A DNA stretch of 64,000 bases from Mesorhizobium loti (GCA_002356515.1 AP017605.1:4880776-4944775), one strand, 5' to 3'. Counted from the stretch's first letter, positions 24,432 to 31,829 are shown. Made by a program: numbers and translations. The notes: generated by a model not told the origin, from the letters alone.

Positions 24432-24944
24432 CTACTCGCTCTCCCCCTCCAGCGCCGGCACCGACACCCCGGCCAGCTCCGCTGCCAGCAGCCGCGCCGC
24501 ACCGGCCCGCGCGATGCGCAGCATCAGCGCCTTGCGCGTTGCCGCCGCCATGCGATGCTCGGGCGCCTCGCGCAGGATCTCGGCGCCATAGCCGTCGGAG
24601 AGGATGAAGCCGCACTCTTCCGGGAAGATTTCCGCCGGTACTCCGGGATGGGTGGCGAAGAAGAAGCGGTCGGAATGCAGCCGGTAATCGGGCCATTTGC
24701 GGTCGACCCGGAAATCCTCGATCGAGGATTTGATCTCGATGATCCAGATATCTCCCTGCCGGGTCAGCGCCACGAGGTCGGCGCGGCGGCCGGTGGCCAG
24801 CGACAGTTCAGGCAGCACATGCGCGCCCATTTCCATGAGCAGCCGCTGCACGCCACGCCGCACCAGCATGGCGCGCTCCGACTGGCGGCCGTCGATGAGG
24901 GGGTTGATCGCGATGGGGGAGATGATCGGCATGGCAGGCACCAT
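24432..24944 (-). CDS. mmcB: MmcB-family DNA repair protein
   Basis: A 170-residue protein of the alphaproteobacterial MmcB family (formerly DUF1052). The PD-(D/E)XK-like core is visible: LATGRRADLVALTRQGDIWI followed by IEIKSSIEDFRVDRKWPDYR, then DRFFFATHPGVPAEIFPEEC. In Caulobacter the homologue is SOS-induced and contributes to mitomycin C resistance. ATG at 24944 is used; a second in-frame ATG at 24932 is possible. It converges with nhaA, 24 bases apart. Confidence 0.88.
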   Translation of the reverse strand: MVPAMPIISPIAINPLIDGRQSERAMLVRRGVQRLLMEMGAHVLPELSLATGRRADLVALTRQGDIWIIEIKSSIEDFRVDRKWPDYRLHSDRFFFATHPGVPAEIFPEECGFILSDGYGAEILREAPEHRMAAATRKALMLRIARAGAARLLAAELAGVSVPALEGESE

Positions 24945-24994
24945 GCCAGATTTTGTTCACGGTTTGAACCCTTTTTGCAGGGGCGATTATATCT

Positions 24995-25024
24995 TTGACA
25001 GACCCGGGCGGGCGGGTCTAGATT
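24995..25024 (+). promoter_or_regulatory. Candidate sigma-70 promoter for a short transcript
   Basis: A perfect TTGACA (24995-25000) and TAGATT (25019-25024) are separated by 18 bases. The spacer contains a GACCCG/CGGGTC dyad. It points away from mmcB into a short region that ends in a hairpin at 25090-25120, so it could start a small RNA or a leader transcript for the small genes beyond. Confidence 0.5.
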
Positions 25025-25029
25025 CCAAC

Positions 25030-25125
25030 CATGACGCTAACGTCTCGCTCATAGAGACACCGGGACAAGCTGAAACAAGCTGAAAACAGAACGGCCCGCC
25101 CTTCCAAAAGGCGGGCCGTTCGCGT
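25030..25125 (+). ncRNA. Candidate small RNA or leader with a terminal hairpin
   Basis: Between the promoter-like TTGACA-N18-TAGATT and a perfect 11-base inverted repeat (AACGGCCCGCC 25090-25100, GGCGGGCCGTT 25110-25120) lie about 65 bases with one seven-codon frame (ATGACGCTAACGTCTCGCTC then TAG) and a GACAAGCTGAAACAAGCTGA direct repeat. The hairpin is followed by TTCGCGTT, not a long T-run, so termination would be weak. No known riboswitch or RNA family pattern was recognised. It may be a free small RNA or a 5' leader of the next gene. Confidence 0.4.
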
Positions 25126-25157
25126 TATGACTTTAGTTCCCGCTTGGGAGGGGAGCT

Positions 25158-25382
25158 ATGTCGCGAGATATTTTCTTGGCACTATTCATGTCCATACCGA
25201 TGGGCGTCGCTACTATCGTATGCATACTTTTGCAAAAGAGATATGCACTCTCGATGAAGAACGTCGTCCGAATATTTTGCGTGGCCATACTGTTTTTGGG
25301 CATGCTGGAAATTCATGTTTTGGAAGCGATGGGCTGGAAAGGTTATCCTCCTAACACGACCTCGCCCCAAACCAGCGGATGA
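25158..25382 (+). CDS. Small membrane protein, unrecognised
   Basis: A 74-residue protein with two predicted helices (about 5-24 and 38-56), the second starting RIFCVAILFLGMLEIHVLEA, and a polar Pro/Thr-rich tail. A strong GGAGGGGAGCT ribosome site precedes the ATG. Base composition is lower in GC than the flanking genes. It is the first of a row of small genes between the possible small RNA and cueR. No family recognised. Confidence 0.6.
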   Translation: MSRDIFLALFMSIPMGVATIVCILLQKRYALSMKNVVRIFCVAILFLGMLEIHVLEAMGWKGYPPNTTSPQTSG

Positions 25383-25425
25383 ACAGCGCATCCTTTTGGC
25401 TAGCGTTACCCAGCCGTAGGGGGAC

Positions 25426-25695
25426 ATGATTTTGGTTTTTCAATCGCTGGTGAACGGTTGGCGGCGGTTCTGGTCGCGCAAGCTTATCGCCAAGTACAAG
25501 GTTAATGCCCAATATTTCACGGTCTCGTTTAACATCTACCAGTCGGATGATGGCGAGCGGATGTGCCGTATGAGCGTCGTGTCAGGCGAAGACTCGAGCT
25601 TCTCCCCGATGCGGAAAGTGGACCTAGAACTCCTTATAGAAGCCGCTCAGGAAGCTAGGTCGCAACTAGGCGACGACGGATGGATCTCGCGCTAG
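25426..25695 (+). CDS. Hypothetical 89-residue protein
   Basis: A soluble protein with an amphipathic N-terminus (SLVNGWRRFWSRKLIAKYKV), a beta-rich middle (AQYFTVSFNIYQSDDGERMC) and an acidic C-terminal helix (KVDLELLIEAAQEARSQLGD). TAGGGGGAC before the ATG is a good ribosome site. It lies 43 bases after the small membrane protein gene in the same direction. No family recognised; it reads like a small accessory-region or phage-type protein. Confidence 0.6.
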   Translation: MILVFQSLVNGWRRFWSRKLIAKYKVNAQYFTVSFNIYQSDDGERMCRMSVVSGEDSSFSPMRKVDLELLIEAAQEARSQLGDDGWISR

Positions 25696-25746
25696 GCGCT
25701 ACCCACAGCCGTAGGGCTTCATTGGAGGCATCTGGCCAAATGTGCT

Positions 25747-25929
25747 ATGATTCGCGCCGTGGGCAAGAAGGCAAAGCAGGCAATTGAAGTCCCGTTAGAA
25801 GGCGAACTTGAAGCTGAAGCCGCCTACTATGCCCGCAAGTGCGGCATCACTAGAGACGAAGCCGCCAAGATCATTCGGGAAGCCCACGCGCCGATGCTCT
25901 CGATAGTGCGCAAGGACAAAACTAGATAA
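25747..25929 (+). CDS. Hypothetical 60-residue protein, weakly DUF3606-like
   Basis: A basic N-terminus (MIRAVGKKAKQAIEVPLEGE) is followed by a helical hairpin-like segment, EAAYYARKCGITRDEAAKII and a short tail. The Y-A-x-K-x-G-I-T-x-x-E pattern resembles DUF3606-type small proteins, common in rhizobial accessory DNA, but the match is by eye and weak. There is no strong ribosome site for the ATG; a GTG four codons later is possible. Transcription with the two preceding genes is likely. Confidence 0.5.
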   Translation: MIRAVGKKAKQAIEVPLEGELEAEAAYYARKCGITRDEAAKIIREAHAPMLSIVRKDKTR

Positions 25930-26103
25930 TCACTGCCGCACCGGCCCTGTCGTGTTCCGCTGGATGAAGGGGACTTCCTTTCCGGTCACGTCCCGCACGG
26001 CTTTCAACAGCATCTCATGCAGGACACATGTAGCCCAGTAGTCGTCGCAATGTGGCGAGATAAACGGCTTGATGATGCTTAGGTGCAGCGCTTCCGCTGC
26101 CAC
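25930..26103 (-). CDS. Hypothetical 57-residue protein or gene remnant
   Basis: A minus-strand frame from GTG at 26103 reads VAAEALHLSIIKPFISPHCD then DYWATCVLHEMLLKAVRDVT and ends GPVRQ. The residue pattern (balanced helices, aromatic pair) is protein-like, and its last base abuts the end of the preceding plus-strand gene. There is no Met start and only a weak AGG upstream, and an in-frame stop (TAG) lies eleven codons before the GTG. It may be the C-terminal remnant of a larger gene. Confidence 0.35.
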   Translation of the reverse strand: MAAEALHLSIIKPFISPHCDDYWATCVLHEMLLKAVRDVTGKEVPFIQRNTTGPVRQ

Positions 26104-26170
26104 CAAAAATTTCAGCCTGAGGGAAAGTCGAGTCTATCCAGTGGGCCGGTGCCGCCCCTAAGGCTGGGGA

Positions 26171-26338
26171 TCAGTTCGACTCACGCTGGAGAACTCTTTG
26201 TCTTTCGAGGAACCGCTTGGCGTGTTCCCCCCACTCCGCAGCCGTTGTTTTGTGCTCTTGAGCGTATGTTTCGAACGCCCTGCGCAGAGCGTCCAGGTCC
26301 AAAGCCCAAAACTGCTTGTCTTTATCGTCGTTCAACAT
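26171..26338 (-). CDS. Hypothetical 55-residue charged protein
   Basis: A short minus-strand frame from ATG at 26338: MLNDDKDKQFWALDLDALRR, then helical AFETYAQEHKTTAAEWGEHA and KRFLERQRVL. It is strongly amphipathic and probably all-helical. GGGTGACGCT precedes the ATG as a fair ribosome site. It is in the same direction as the 25930-26103 frame, so the two may form a small transcript. No family recognised. Confidence 0.45.
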   Translation of the reverse strand: MLNDDKDKQFWALDLDALRRAFETYAQEHKTTAAEWGEHAKRFLERQRVLQRESN

Positions 26339-26575
26339 AGCGTCACCCAGCCCATTGAGCCGACGATATGCCCTTCAAATCAAGCCTTCAAGAACCGATC
26401 CTGACTTCTTTTGGGTGTATCGGCTCTGTCAATATTCATCCGGTGAACCAGCACAGAACGGGTTTTGCACTCTACAGCTGGTCAGTCCGCAGGCGGGACT
26501 TCAGTCTTAATTGAGCTATGGCTAATATGCATATAACTTAGGCAGTGCGGAGACGATCCCAAAAGCCTGACCCGC

Positions 26576-26627
26576 AACGACCCGGCACGACCCCACGTCC
26601 CCCCGACTGCGAGCGTGCCGGGTCGTT
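26576..26627. repeat. Perfect 14-base inverted repeat
   Basis: AACGACCCGGCACG (26576-26589) and CGTGCCGGGTCGTT (26614-26627) are exact reverse complements around a 24-base C-rich loop. The arm is stable enough for a terminator stem, but no T-run follows on either side. It could be an end of a decayed mobile element or a protein-binding site. Confidence 0.6.
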
Positions 26628-26642
26628 CCTACTGGGGTGCGT

Positions 26643-26734
26643 GGCAAGCGGACTGGCGGACCTGCCGGCAAGATGCCTCGGCGGAAGCCAGCATGTACTG
26701 CCCGATGCGCGCGGCAAGCGGACTGGCGGGCCTG
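26643..26734. repeat. 22-base direct repeat, two copies
   Basis: GGCAAGCGGACTGGCGG followed by A/G and CCTG occurs at 26643-26664 and 26713-26734, one mismatch, period 70. It lies directly after the inverted repeat. Only two copies are present and the intervening sequence is not a spacer of CRISPR size in a series, so no array is proposed. Confidence 0.6.
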
Positions 26735-27145
26735 ATCCCTTACACAGCGGCCCTATGCCGGGGCGAACGACTTTCGCTCTTCTTTGGAAGACGGCAGGGC
26801 TTATTTGGAAAGTAGCCGGACTAAAGTCTTGCGTGCAGATGCACAAAGGTCTGAGAGGGCCGTTTAGGTTCCGTTAATGTCCATTGGACGTTCCGTTACT
26901 TTAGTTAGTCGGCACATAAAGGATGACGCCAGGGGGATGTGCCCGCGAAATGGCCGGCGCAGTTTGCGCTTTGGTTTATAGGGGGCCGCACCGGCCATTG
27001 CGGGTGTGGGCTTTTGGGTGTGGTTGTCCCCGCGCGATCAACTTATATGTATATTAGCAATCACGCAAATAAGACTGAAGTCCCTTGTTCCTCCGGCAGA
27101 TGGCTGACGGAAAGCCACCTCGCTCGGCCCGCCCGAAATCCCTTG

Positions 27146-27568
27146 CTATGGTCCCGCTGAAACGGCTCTTTCGCCAGGCGCCACTGCCCCCGCCATGTCA
27201 TCCAGGATCGGGCAGTCCGGCCTGTTGTCGCCATGGCAAGCATGGATCAGTTTCTGCAGGGTCGAGCGCATCGACTGCAGCTCGCGCACCTTCTCCTCGA
27301 TCGCCGTGACGTGGGCGGCGGCGATCTCGCGCACGTCGGCGCTGGCGCGGTCGCGATCCTGGTAAAGCGCCATCAACTGGCGGCAATCGTCGATGGAAAA
27401 GCCGAGGTTGCGCGCGCGGCGCAGGAAGGCCAGCCGGTGGATGTCGTCGCCGGAGTAATCGCGGTAGCCGTTGGCGGCGCGCGCCGGCGCGATCAGGCCG
27501 ATCTCCTCGTAGTAGCGAATGGTCTTGGCCGGCAGGCCGGACCGCTGGGCTGCATCACCGACATTCAT
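27146..27568 (-). CDS. cueR: Cu(I)-responsive MerR-family regulator CueR
   Basis: A 140-residue MerR regulator. The winged helix begins MNVGDAAQRSGLPAKTIRYY and continues EEIGLIAPARAANGYRDYS; the dimerisation helix runs about residues 75-108; the metal loop is CHGDNRPDCPIL, with two Cys spaced as in CueR/HmrR copper sensors. It activates copper efflux genes by untwisting a promoter with a long spacer. No copper gene is next to it. A well-formed CueR-type promoter lies before the Cu+-ATPase gene at 37654, which is its likeliest target in this window. Confidence 0.9.
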   Translation of the reverse strand: MNVGDAAQRSGLPAKTIRYYEEIGLIAPARAANGYRDYSGDDIHRLAFLRRARNLGFSIDDCRQLMALYQDRDRASADVREIAAAHVTAIEEKVRELQSMRSTLQKLIHACHGDNRPDCPILDDMAGAVAPGERAVSAGP

Positions 27569-27796
27569 GACTGGTCCTCGATTCCAGGTAACCGTTTGAT
27601 GTCGCCCTCATTGAATTTCCTTCACAATCCGGTGAGGGCTGTTGCTGAAATGCCATAGTGATACGCCTACCAGCATGTAGGACCACGCATATAGGCATCG
27701 TGTGCTTGGCAAGCAAAGCAAATGCCAGCATGAATGATGGCCAAGAAAGCGGTCGACTCGTGCCGCTGCTATTTGGGCGGGGCTCCGGATCACCAC

Positions 27797-28414
27797 ATGC
27801 GCATGAAGTCGCTTGCAATAATTGCCGCATTGGCGCTGTCCACGGCCATCGCCGGTTGCAGCACCATTGGCGGGCAGATCTTCTCCAACGACTACGGCGC
27901 GGTGACCGATGCTGGTTACCAACTGCCGCGCATCCCGATCGAAAAAGTGCCGAGGCAGTACCACCGGCAGGAAGTCAATTACGACACCAAGGAAAAGCCC
28001 GGCACCATCATCGTCGATACGCAGAACAAGTTCCTCTACTTCGTCGAGGGCGACGGCCTGGCCATCCGTTACGGCATCGGTGTCGGCCGCGAGGGCTTCG
28101 AATGGCATGGCACCGCCCATATCGCCCTGAAGCGCGAATGGCCGACCTGGACGCCGCCGCGCGAAATGATCAAGCGGCAGCCGGAGCTGGCCAAGTTCGC
28201 CGATGGCATGGAGCCGGGCCTGAAGAACCCGCTCGGCGCGCGTGCCATGTACCTGTTCAACAAGGGCGGCGACATGGGTTACCGGCTGCACGGCAGCCCG
28301 GAATGGAATTCGATCGGCAAGGCGATGTCGTCCGGCTGCATCCGGCTGATGAACCAGGACATCATCGATCTCTATGACCGCGCCTCGGTCGGCGCCAAGG
28401 TCATCGTGATGTAG
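27797..28414 (+). CDS. L,D-transpeptidase lipoprotein (YkuD domain)
   Basis: A 205-residue protein. Lipobox STAIAG-Cys21 indicates a lipid-anchored form. The YkuD domain runs from about residue 68 and contains the catalytic pair His165 in YRLHGSPEW and Cys181 in MSSGCIRLMN. Such enzymes make 3-3 peptidoglycan crosslinks or attach outer-membrane proteins to peptidoglycan, both important in Rhizobiales. ATG at 27797 is chosen because the signal peptide starts there; a longer frame upstream lacks that character. A stem-loop follows the stop directly. Confidence 0.9.
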   Translation: MRMKSLAIIAALALSTAIAGCSTIGGQIFSNDYGAVTDAGYQLPRIPIEKVPRQYHRQEVNYDTKEKPGTIIVDTQNKFLYFVEGDGLAIRYGIGVGREGFEWHGTAHIALKREWPTWTPPREMIKRQPELAKFADGMEPGLKNPLGARAMYLFNKGGDMGYRLHGSPEWNSIGKAMSSGCIRLMNQDIIDLYDRASVGAKVIVM

Positions 28415-28442
28415 GACCAAGATCCCTCGCGGGATCATGGTC
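28415..28442 (+). terminator. Stem-loop directly after the L,D-transpeptidase gene
   Basis: GACCAAGATCCC (28415-28426) pairs with GGGATCATGGTC (28431-28442) around TCGC, with a single A-A mismatch. It begins immediately after the stop codon. A run of T is absent, so it is a weak intrinsic terminator or an mRNA stabiliser. Confidence 0.55.
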
Positions 28443-28501
28443 TAACGAGAAGACAAGTTTCGTACGCGGACCGTCTAGGCAACAACGGACGTCCCAAACA
28501 G

Positions 28502-28530
28502 AAAACCGGGCAATTCGGCCCGGTTTTTTG
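28502..28530. terminator. Bidirectional Rho-independent terminator
   Basis: AAAACCGGGC (28502-28511) and GCCCGGTTTT (28518-28527) form a perfect 10-base stem with an AATTCG-type loop, followed by TTTTTTG on the plus strand and by a shorter T-run on the minus strand. It lies between the convergent L,D-transpeptidase and nfuA genes and would end both transcripts. Confidence 0.85.
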
Positions 28531-28581
28531 TTGTTTGCGGATAATTGAATGTATTGGCCGGTGCTGCGTCCGGTTGAACGG

Positions 28582-29151
28582 TCAGGAGACCTGTTCGACC
28601 TGCTGCACTTCGGGCACGAAATGGCGAAGCAGGTTCTGGATGCCGTGCTTCAGCGTCGCCGTCGATGACGGGCAACCGGCGCAGGCGCCCTTCATGTGCA
28701 GAAACACCGTGCCGTTCTCGAAACCGCGGAAGGTGATGTCGCCGCCGTCCTGGGCCACCGCCGGGCGCACGCGGGTATCGAGCAGTTCCTTGATGGTGAT
28801 GACGAGTTCCTCGTCCGCCTTGTCGTAGAATTCGCCGGTCTGGCTGGTCTCGGCGGCCGGGCCGGTCTTGGCCATGACCGGCGCGCCGGACATGAAATGC
28901 TCCATGATGGCGCCCAGGATCGCCGGCTTCAGGTGCTGCCAGTCGGGACCGTCCTTGGTCACGGTGATGAAGTCGTAGCCGAAGAAGACGCCGGTGACGC
29001 CGGGGATTTCGAACAGCCGGCCAGCCAGCGGCGAGGCCGTGGCTGCACTGTCGGCATCGCGGAAGTCGGCGGTGCCTTCCAGCAGCACTTCCTTGCCGGG
29101 CAGGAATTTCAGCGTCGCAGGATTGGGCGTCGATTCGGTCTGGATGAACAT
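28582..29151 (-). CDS. nfuA: NfuA-type Fe-S scaffold/carrier protein
   Basis: A 189-residue protein with two parts: an Nfu N-terminal domain beginning MFIQTESTPNPATLKFLPGK, and a NifU C-terminal domain with VAQDGGDITFRGFENGTVFL and the CxxC motif GACAGCPSSTATLKHGI that binds a 4Fe-4S cluster between two monomers. It delivers clusters to apoproteins. ATG at 29151 is preceded by GGAGACGGCC. A 17-base Irr-like box sits 33 bases upstream, suggesting iron control. It is the last gene of the minus-strand glnD-murJ-trpS-usp-nfuA row. Confidence 0.93.
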   Translation of the reverse strand: MFIQTESTPNPATLKFLPGKEVLLEGTADFRDADSAATASPLAGRLFEIPGVTGVFFGYDFITVTKDGPDWQHLKPAILGAIMEHFMSGAPVMAKTGPAAETSQTGEFYDKADEELVITIKELLDTRVRPAVAQDGGDITFRGFENGTVFLHMKGACAGCPSSTATLKHGIQNLLRHFVPEVQQVEQVS

Positions 29152-29183
29152 GGCCGTCTCCGTGCCCGTCTTTGGGCAACTAG

Positions 29184-29200
29184 TTTGGAATAGTTCTAAA
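29184..29200. promoter_or_regulatory. Candidate Irr (iron control element) box upstream of nfuA
   Basis: TTTGGAATAGTTCTAAA matches the palindromic Irr/ICE consensus TTTAGAA-N3-TTCTAAA at 13 of the 14 defined positions. Its location 33 bases before the nfuA start on the transcribed side places it over or beside the promoter. Irr is the main iron regulator of Rhizobiales and acts mostly as a repressor under low iron on genes that consume iron, which fits a Fe-S assembly gene. Recognised by eye. Confidence 0.65.
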
Positions 29201-29305
29201 TAGGCTCTATCGGCTGGACATTCAAGCGAAACACATCGCTGGAAAGGCCGGCTGGCGGAATGTTTTGCCAAGGATCTGGCTGGCGAATCGAATCCCGGGC
29301 GGACC

Positions 29306-29797
29306 TCAGGCGAGACTGTCGATTTCCTCGTCCGAAAGGTTTTGCGGCACCACGGTCACCGGGATCGGGAAGGCGGCACCCTTGCCGGCCACCGCACCGA
29401 CCAGCGGTCCGGGACCTTCCTTGCCGGCGCCGGCCGCCAGCACCAGGATGGCGATGTCCTGGTCTTCCTCGATCAGTTTGTGGATCTCTTCCGTCGGCTT
29501 GCCTTCGCGCACCACCATTTCCGGCTCGATGCCGAGCTTCTGGCGAACCTTGTTGGCATGGCCGTCGAGAGCCGCGCGCGCCGTGGCGTTCGCCTCCTCG
29601 CGCATGATCTTCTCAACACCCAGCCAGTGCTGGAAATCGTCCGGTACGATGACATAGAGCAGCACCAGCGTGCCGCTGGTGCTCTGCGCCCGTTTCGAGG
29701 CGTATGCGACGGCGCGCTCGCACTCGGGCGTGTCGTCGATGATCGTCAGGAATTTCCTGCGATGACCGGCTTCGCGGCTGAGGCGTTTGGAGACCAT
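29306..29797 (-). CDS. Universal stress protein (UspA family)
   Basis: A 163-residue single UspA domain: KFLTIIDDTPECERAVAYAS at the start, a VLLYVIVPDDFQHWLGVEKI strand-helix, an EMVVREGKPTEEIHKLIEED segment, and an AILVLAAGAGKEGPGPLVG loop in place of the ATP-binding G-2x-G-9x-G of nucleotide-binding members; the pattern is partly altered. Role in stress survival is not defined. It is 154 bases upstream of nfuA in the same direction, between trpS and nfuA, as in related genomes. Confidence 0.9.
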   Translation of the reverse strand: MVSKRLSREAGHRRKFLTIIDDTPECERAVAYASKRAQSTSGTLVLLYVIVPDDFQHWLGVEKIMREEANATARAALDGHANKVRQKLGIEPEMVVREGKPTEEIHKLIEEDQDIAILVLAAGAGKEGPGPLVGAVAGKGAAFPIPVTVVPQNLSDEEIDSLA

Positions 29798-29927
29798 GTC
29801 TATCTACTCGGTGTCTATTCGGCCGCAATCTGCCACCGCGGCGGACCGGCGGCAAGCCGCCGGCCTTGGGCCAGTATCTGTTGGAGCCAGCCTGTCTTGG
29901 CGAGCGCAGTGCAACCGACGATGCGGA

Positions 29928-30995
29928 TCAGCCCTGCAGCAGGCCGATAATGTCGCGCACGGTTTTCATGGTGGTCTCGGCCAGCACGCCGGCGCGTTCG
30001 CCGCCGTCCCTCAGCACCGCGTCGACATAGGCGCGGTCGCCTTCGATACGACGCATCTCGCCGGCGATCGGCGCCAGCTTCTCCACCGCGAGATCGGCCA
30101 GCGCCGGCTTGAACACCGAAAACTGCTGGCCGCCGAACTCCTTCAGCACATCGGCCTTCGACATCTCGGCCAGCCCGGCATAGATGCCGACCAGGTTTTC
30201 CGCTTCCGGCCGGCTTTCCAGCCCGCCGACCTCGCTCGGCAAGGCTTCCGGATCGGTCTTGGCCTTGCGGATCTTCTTCGAGATGGTGTCGGCATCGTCG
30301 GTCAGATTGATGCGCGACAGGTCCGACGGGTCCGACTTCGACATCTTCTTCGACCCGTCGCGCAGGCTCATGATGCGCGCCGCCGGCCCGCCGATGACCG
30401 GTTCGGTGATCGGGAAGAAGCCGTTCACCGTCTCCTCGCCGACCTGCATCTCGACGCCGACGCCAAGCTTGGCGATGCGGTCCGAAAAATCATTGTTGAA
30501 TTTCTGGGCGATGTCGCGGGTCAGCTCCAGATGCTGCTTCTGGTCCTCGCCCACCGGCACATGGGTGGCGCGGTAGAGCAGGATGTCGGCAGCCATCAGC
30601 GAGGGATAGGCGAGCAAGCCCAGCGAGGCATTTTCGCGGTCCTTGCCGGCCTTGTCCTTGAACTGCGTCATCTTGTTCATCCAGCCGATGCGCGCGACGC
30701 AATTGAAAATCCAGGCAAGCTCGGCGTGCTGCATCACCCGCGACTGGTTGAAGACGATGTGCTTCTTCGGGTCGATGCCAGAGGCGAGGAAGGCGGCGGT
30801 GATCGACCGCGTCTGGTCGGCAAGGTCGTCATGCACGAGCTGCGCGGTCAGCGAATGCAGGTCGACGACGCAATAGATGCAGTCGGACGTGTCCTGCAGC
30901 GCGACGAATTTCTTGATGGCGCCGAGATAGTTGCCGAGATGCAGATTGCCGGTCGGCTGGACGCCGGAGAAGACGAGTGGCTTGAAGGCGGACAT
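29928..30995 (-). CDS. trpS: Tryptophanyl-tRNA synthetase
   Basis: A 355-residue class I synthetase. The HIGH-type motif is in [19 protein letters not shown] and the KMSKS motif in [31 protein letters not shown] is typical of TrpS. It charges tRNA-Trp. ATG at 30995 is preceded by AGGAAACCC, a clear ribosome site. It lies downstream of murJ but the vapBC pair, on the other strand, is located between them, so it must have its own promoter. Confidence 0.96.
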   Translation of the reverse strand: MSAFKPLVFSGVQPTGNLHLGNYLGAIKKFVALQDTSDCIYCVVDLHSLTAQLVHDDLADQTRSITAAFLASGIDPKKHIVFNQSRVMQHAELAWIFNCVARIGWMNKMTQFKDKAGKDRENASLGLLAYPSLMAADILLYRATHVPVGEDQKQHLELTRDIAQKFNNDFSDRIAKLGVGVEMQVGEETVNGFFPITEPVIGGPAARIMSLRDGSKKMSKSDPSDLSRINLTDDADTISKKIRKAKTDPEALPSEVGGLESRPEAENLVGIYAGLAEMSKADVLKEFGGQQFSVFKPALADLAVEKLAPIAGEMRRIEGDRAYVDAVLRDGGERAGVLAETTMKTVRDIIGLLQG

Positions 30996-31120
30996 GGGTT
31001 TCCTCATGGCTTGTGGAGGGCCGTTTCGCGCGCGGCGAAAGTCTTTCGACGGCGCGCTTATGAACGAGAGTTTGGAGAGGATCAAGAGGCTCTTCGGAGG
31101 TCCAAAGGCTTCTCCAGATG

Positions 31121-31156
31121 TTGACGCAATGATGTAGATAGCTACATAATATCTAC
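31121..31156 (+). promoter_or_regulatory. vapBC promoter with operator-like dyad
   Basis: TTGACG (31121-31126) and CATAAT (31145-31150) form a promoter-like pair. GTAGATA (31134-31140) and TATCTAC (31150-31156) are exact inverted copies separated by nine bases and flank the -10 region. VapBC complexes bind such dyads to repress their own operon, so this is the likely autoregulatory site, 24 bases before the vapB ATG. Confidence 0.6.
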
Positions 31157-31179
31157 TACATCGGATCGACGAGGCTGCG

Positions 31180-31425
31180 ATGACGATCAACATCAACAAC
31201 AAGGAGGCGGACAGCTTGACGCGTGCCTTCGCCAGAATCGAAGGCGTAGGCATCACCGAGGCGATCGTGATTGCCATGCGCGAAGCCCTGGAGCGGCGCC
31301 GCAATCGCGAGACGCCGCTGGAGACAGCGGCAAGGCTGCGCGCCGAGTTCGGAATCAAGCTGAGCGACCAGGCGCGCAAACCGCTTCCGCGCTCGGTATA
31401 CGACGAATTCTCCGGCGAAGACTGA
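31180..31425 (+). CDS. vapB: VapB-type antitoxin
   Basis: An 81-residue protein: [20 protein letters not shown] at the N-terminus forms the DNA-binding part of rhizobial VapB/PSK-type antitoxins, followed by [20 protein letters not shown] and a C-terminal toxin-binding tail rich in Pro and charged residues ([15 protein letters not shown]). GAGGCTGCG precedes the ATG. Its stop overlaps the vapC start by one base (TGATG). It neutralises the PIN toxin and represses the operon. Confidence 0.88.
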   Translation: MTININNKEADSLTRAFARIEGVGITEAIVIAMREALERRRNRETPLETAARLRAEFGIKLSDQARKPLPRSVYDEFSGED

Positions 31426-31829
31426 TGTTTGTCGACGCGGCCGCTATCGTCGCGATGCTCAGCCATGAGGCCGAAGCCCAGCGCTGTGCGCAGGCGGTCG
31501 TGGAAGCATCAGCTCCGTTCACATCGTCGATCGCCGTCTGGGAAGCGGCAATGGCCCTTTCGCGATCCGAAAAGCTGGCAGTGCCGGTCGAAGTGAGCCT
31601 TAAGATAGTCAGTCGTTTTCTCGAAGAGCGGGCTATCGCTTTGCGGGAGCTTCCGCCGGTCTCCGACGCAACGTCGTTGTCCATCGAGGCTGCGTCGCGG
31701 TTTCGCAACAACGCTATCCGATTGAACTTGGCGGACTGTTTTCACTACGCTTGCGCGCGTTACTACGCTGTTCCGATGCTTTCGGCGGCCGACGAATTCA
31801 GGCTCACGGATCTGGAGACTGTTCCTTAG
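31425..31829 (+). CDS. vapC: VapC-type PIN-domain toxin
   Basis: A 134-residue PIN-domain ribonuclease. The first acidic residue is Asp4 in [12 protein letters not shown], a second is the Glu in [11 protein letters not shown], and the third is in [15 protein letters not shown], the metal-binding set of VapC toxins. Many VapC proteins cut initiator tRNA or other RNA. Its last 26 bases overlap the 3' end of murJ on the opposite strand. All active-site residues seem present, so the toxin is probably functional. Confidence 0.9.
   Translation: MFVDAAAIVAMLSHEAEAQRCAQAVVEASAPFTSSIAVWEAAMALSRSEKLAVPVEVSLKIVSRFLEERAIALRELPPVSDATSLSIEAASRFRNNAIRLNLADCFHYACARYYAVPMLSAADEFRLTDLETVP

Larger units (their letters stand above)
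26339..27145. other. Gene-poor stretch of the small-gene island
   Basis: About 800 bases with no convincing coding region on either strand. Frames at 26545-26877 (+) and 26538-26846 (-) have arbitrary composition and contain a direct repeat whose 70-base period is not a multiple of three, which argues against coding. The stretch holds a 14-base inverted repeat (26576-26627), the direct repeat (26643-26734), a short palindrome GTCCATTGGAC near 26880, and an AT-rich segment (27040-27065). No tRNA-like T-arm sequence was found. Confidence 0.6.

Noticed and set aside
24955..24969. GTTC-N7-GAAC palindrome upstream of mmcB as a LexA box
   Set aside because: Alphaproteobacterial LexA boxes are direct repeats (GTTC-N7-GTTC). 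The second half here is inverted. SOS control of mmcB is plausible from the family, but this site does not support it.
26643..26734. CRISPR array
   Set aside because: Only two repeat copies, no series of spacers, and no cas genes anywhere in the window.
26545..26877. 110-codon frame over the direct repeat region
   Set aside because: The 70-base repeat period shifts frame between copies and the residues are arbitrary in composition; a minus-strand frame at 26538-26846 fails for the same reasons.
24945..27145. tRNA gene as an integration site for the small-gene island
   Set aside because: No GGTTCGAATCC-type T-arm or cloverleaf pattern was found on either strand, and no direct repeats were seen at the two edges.
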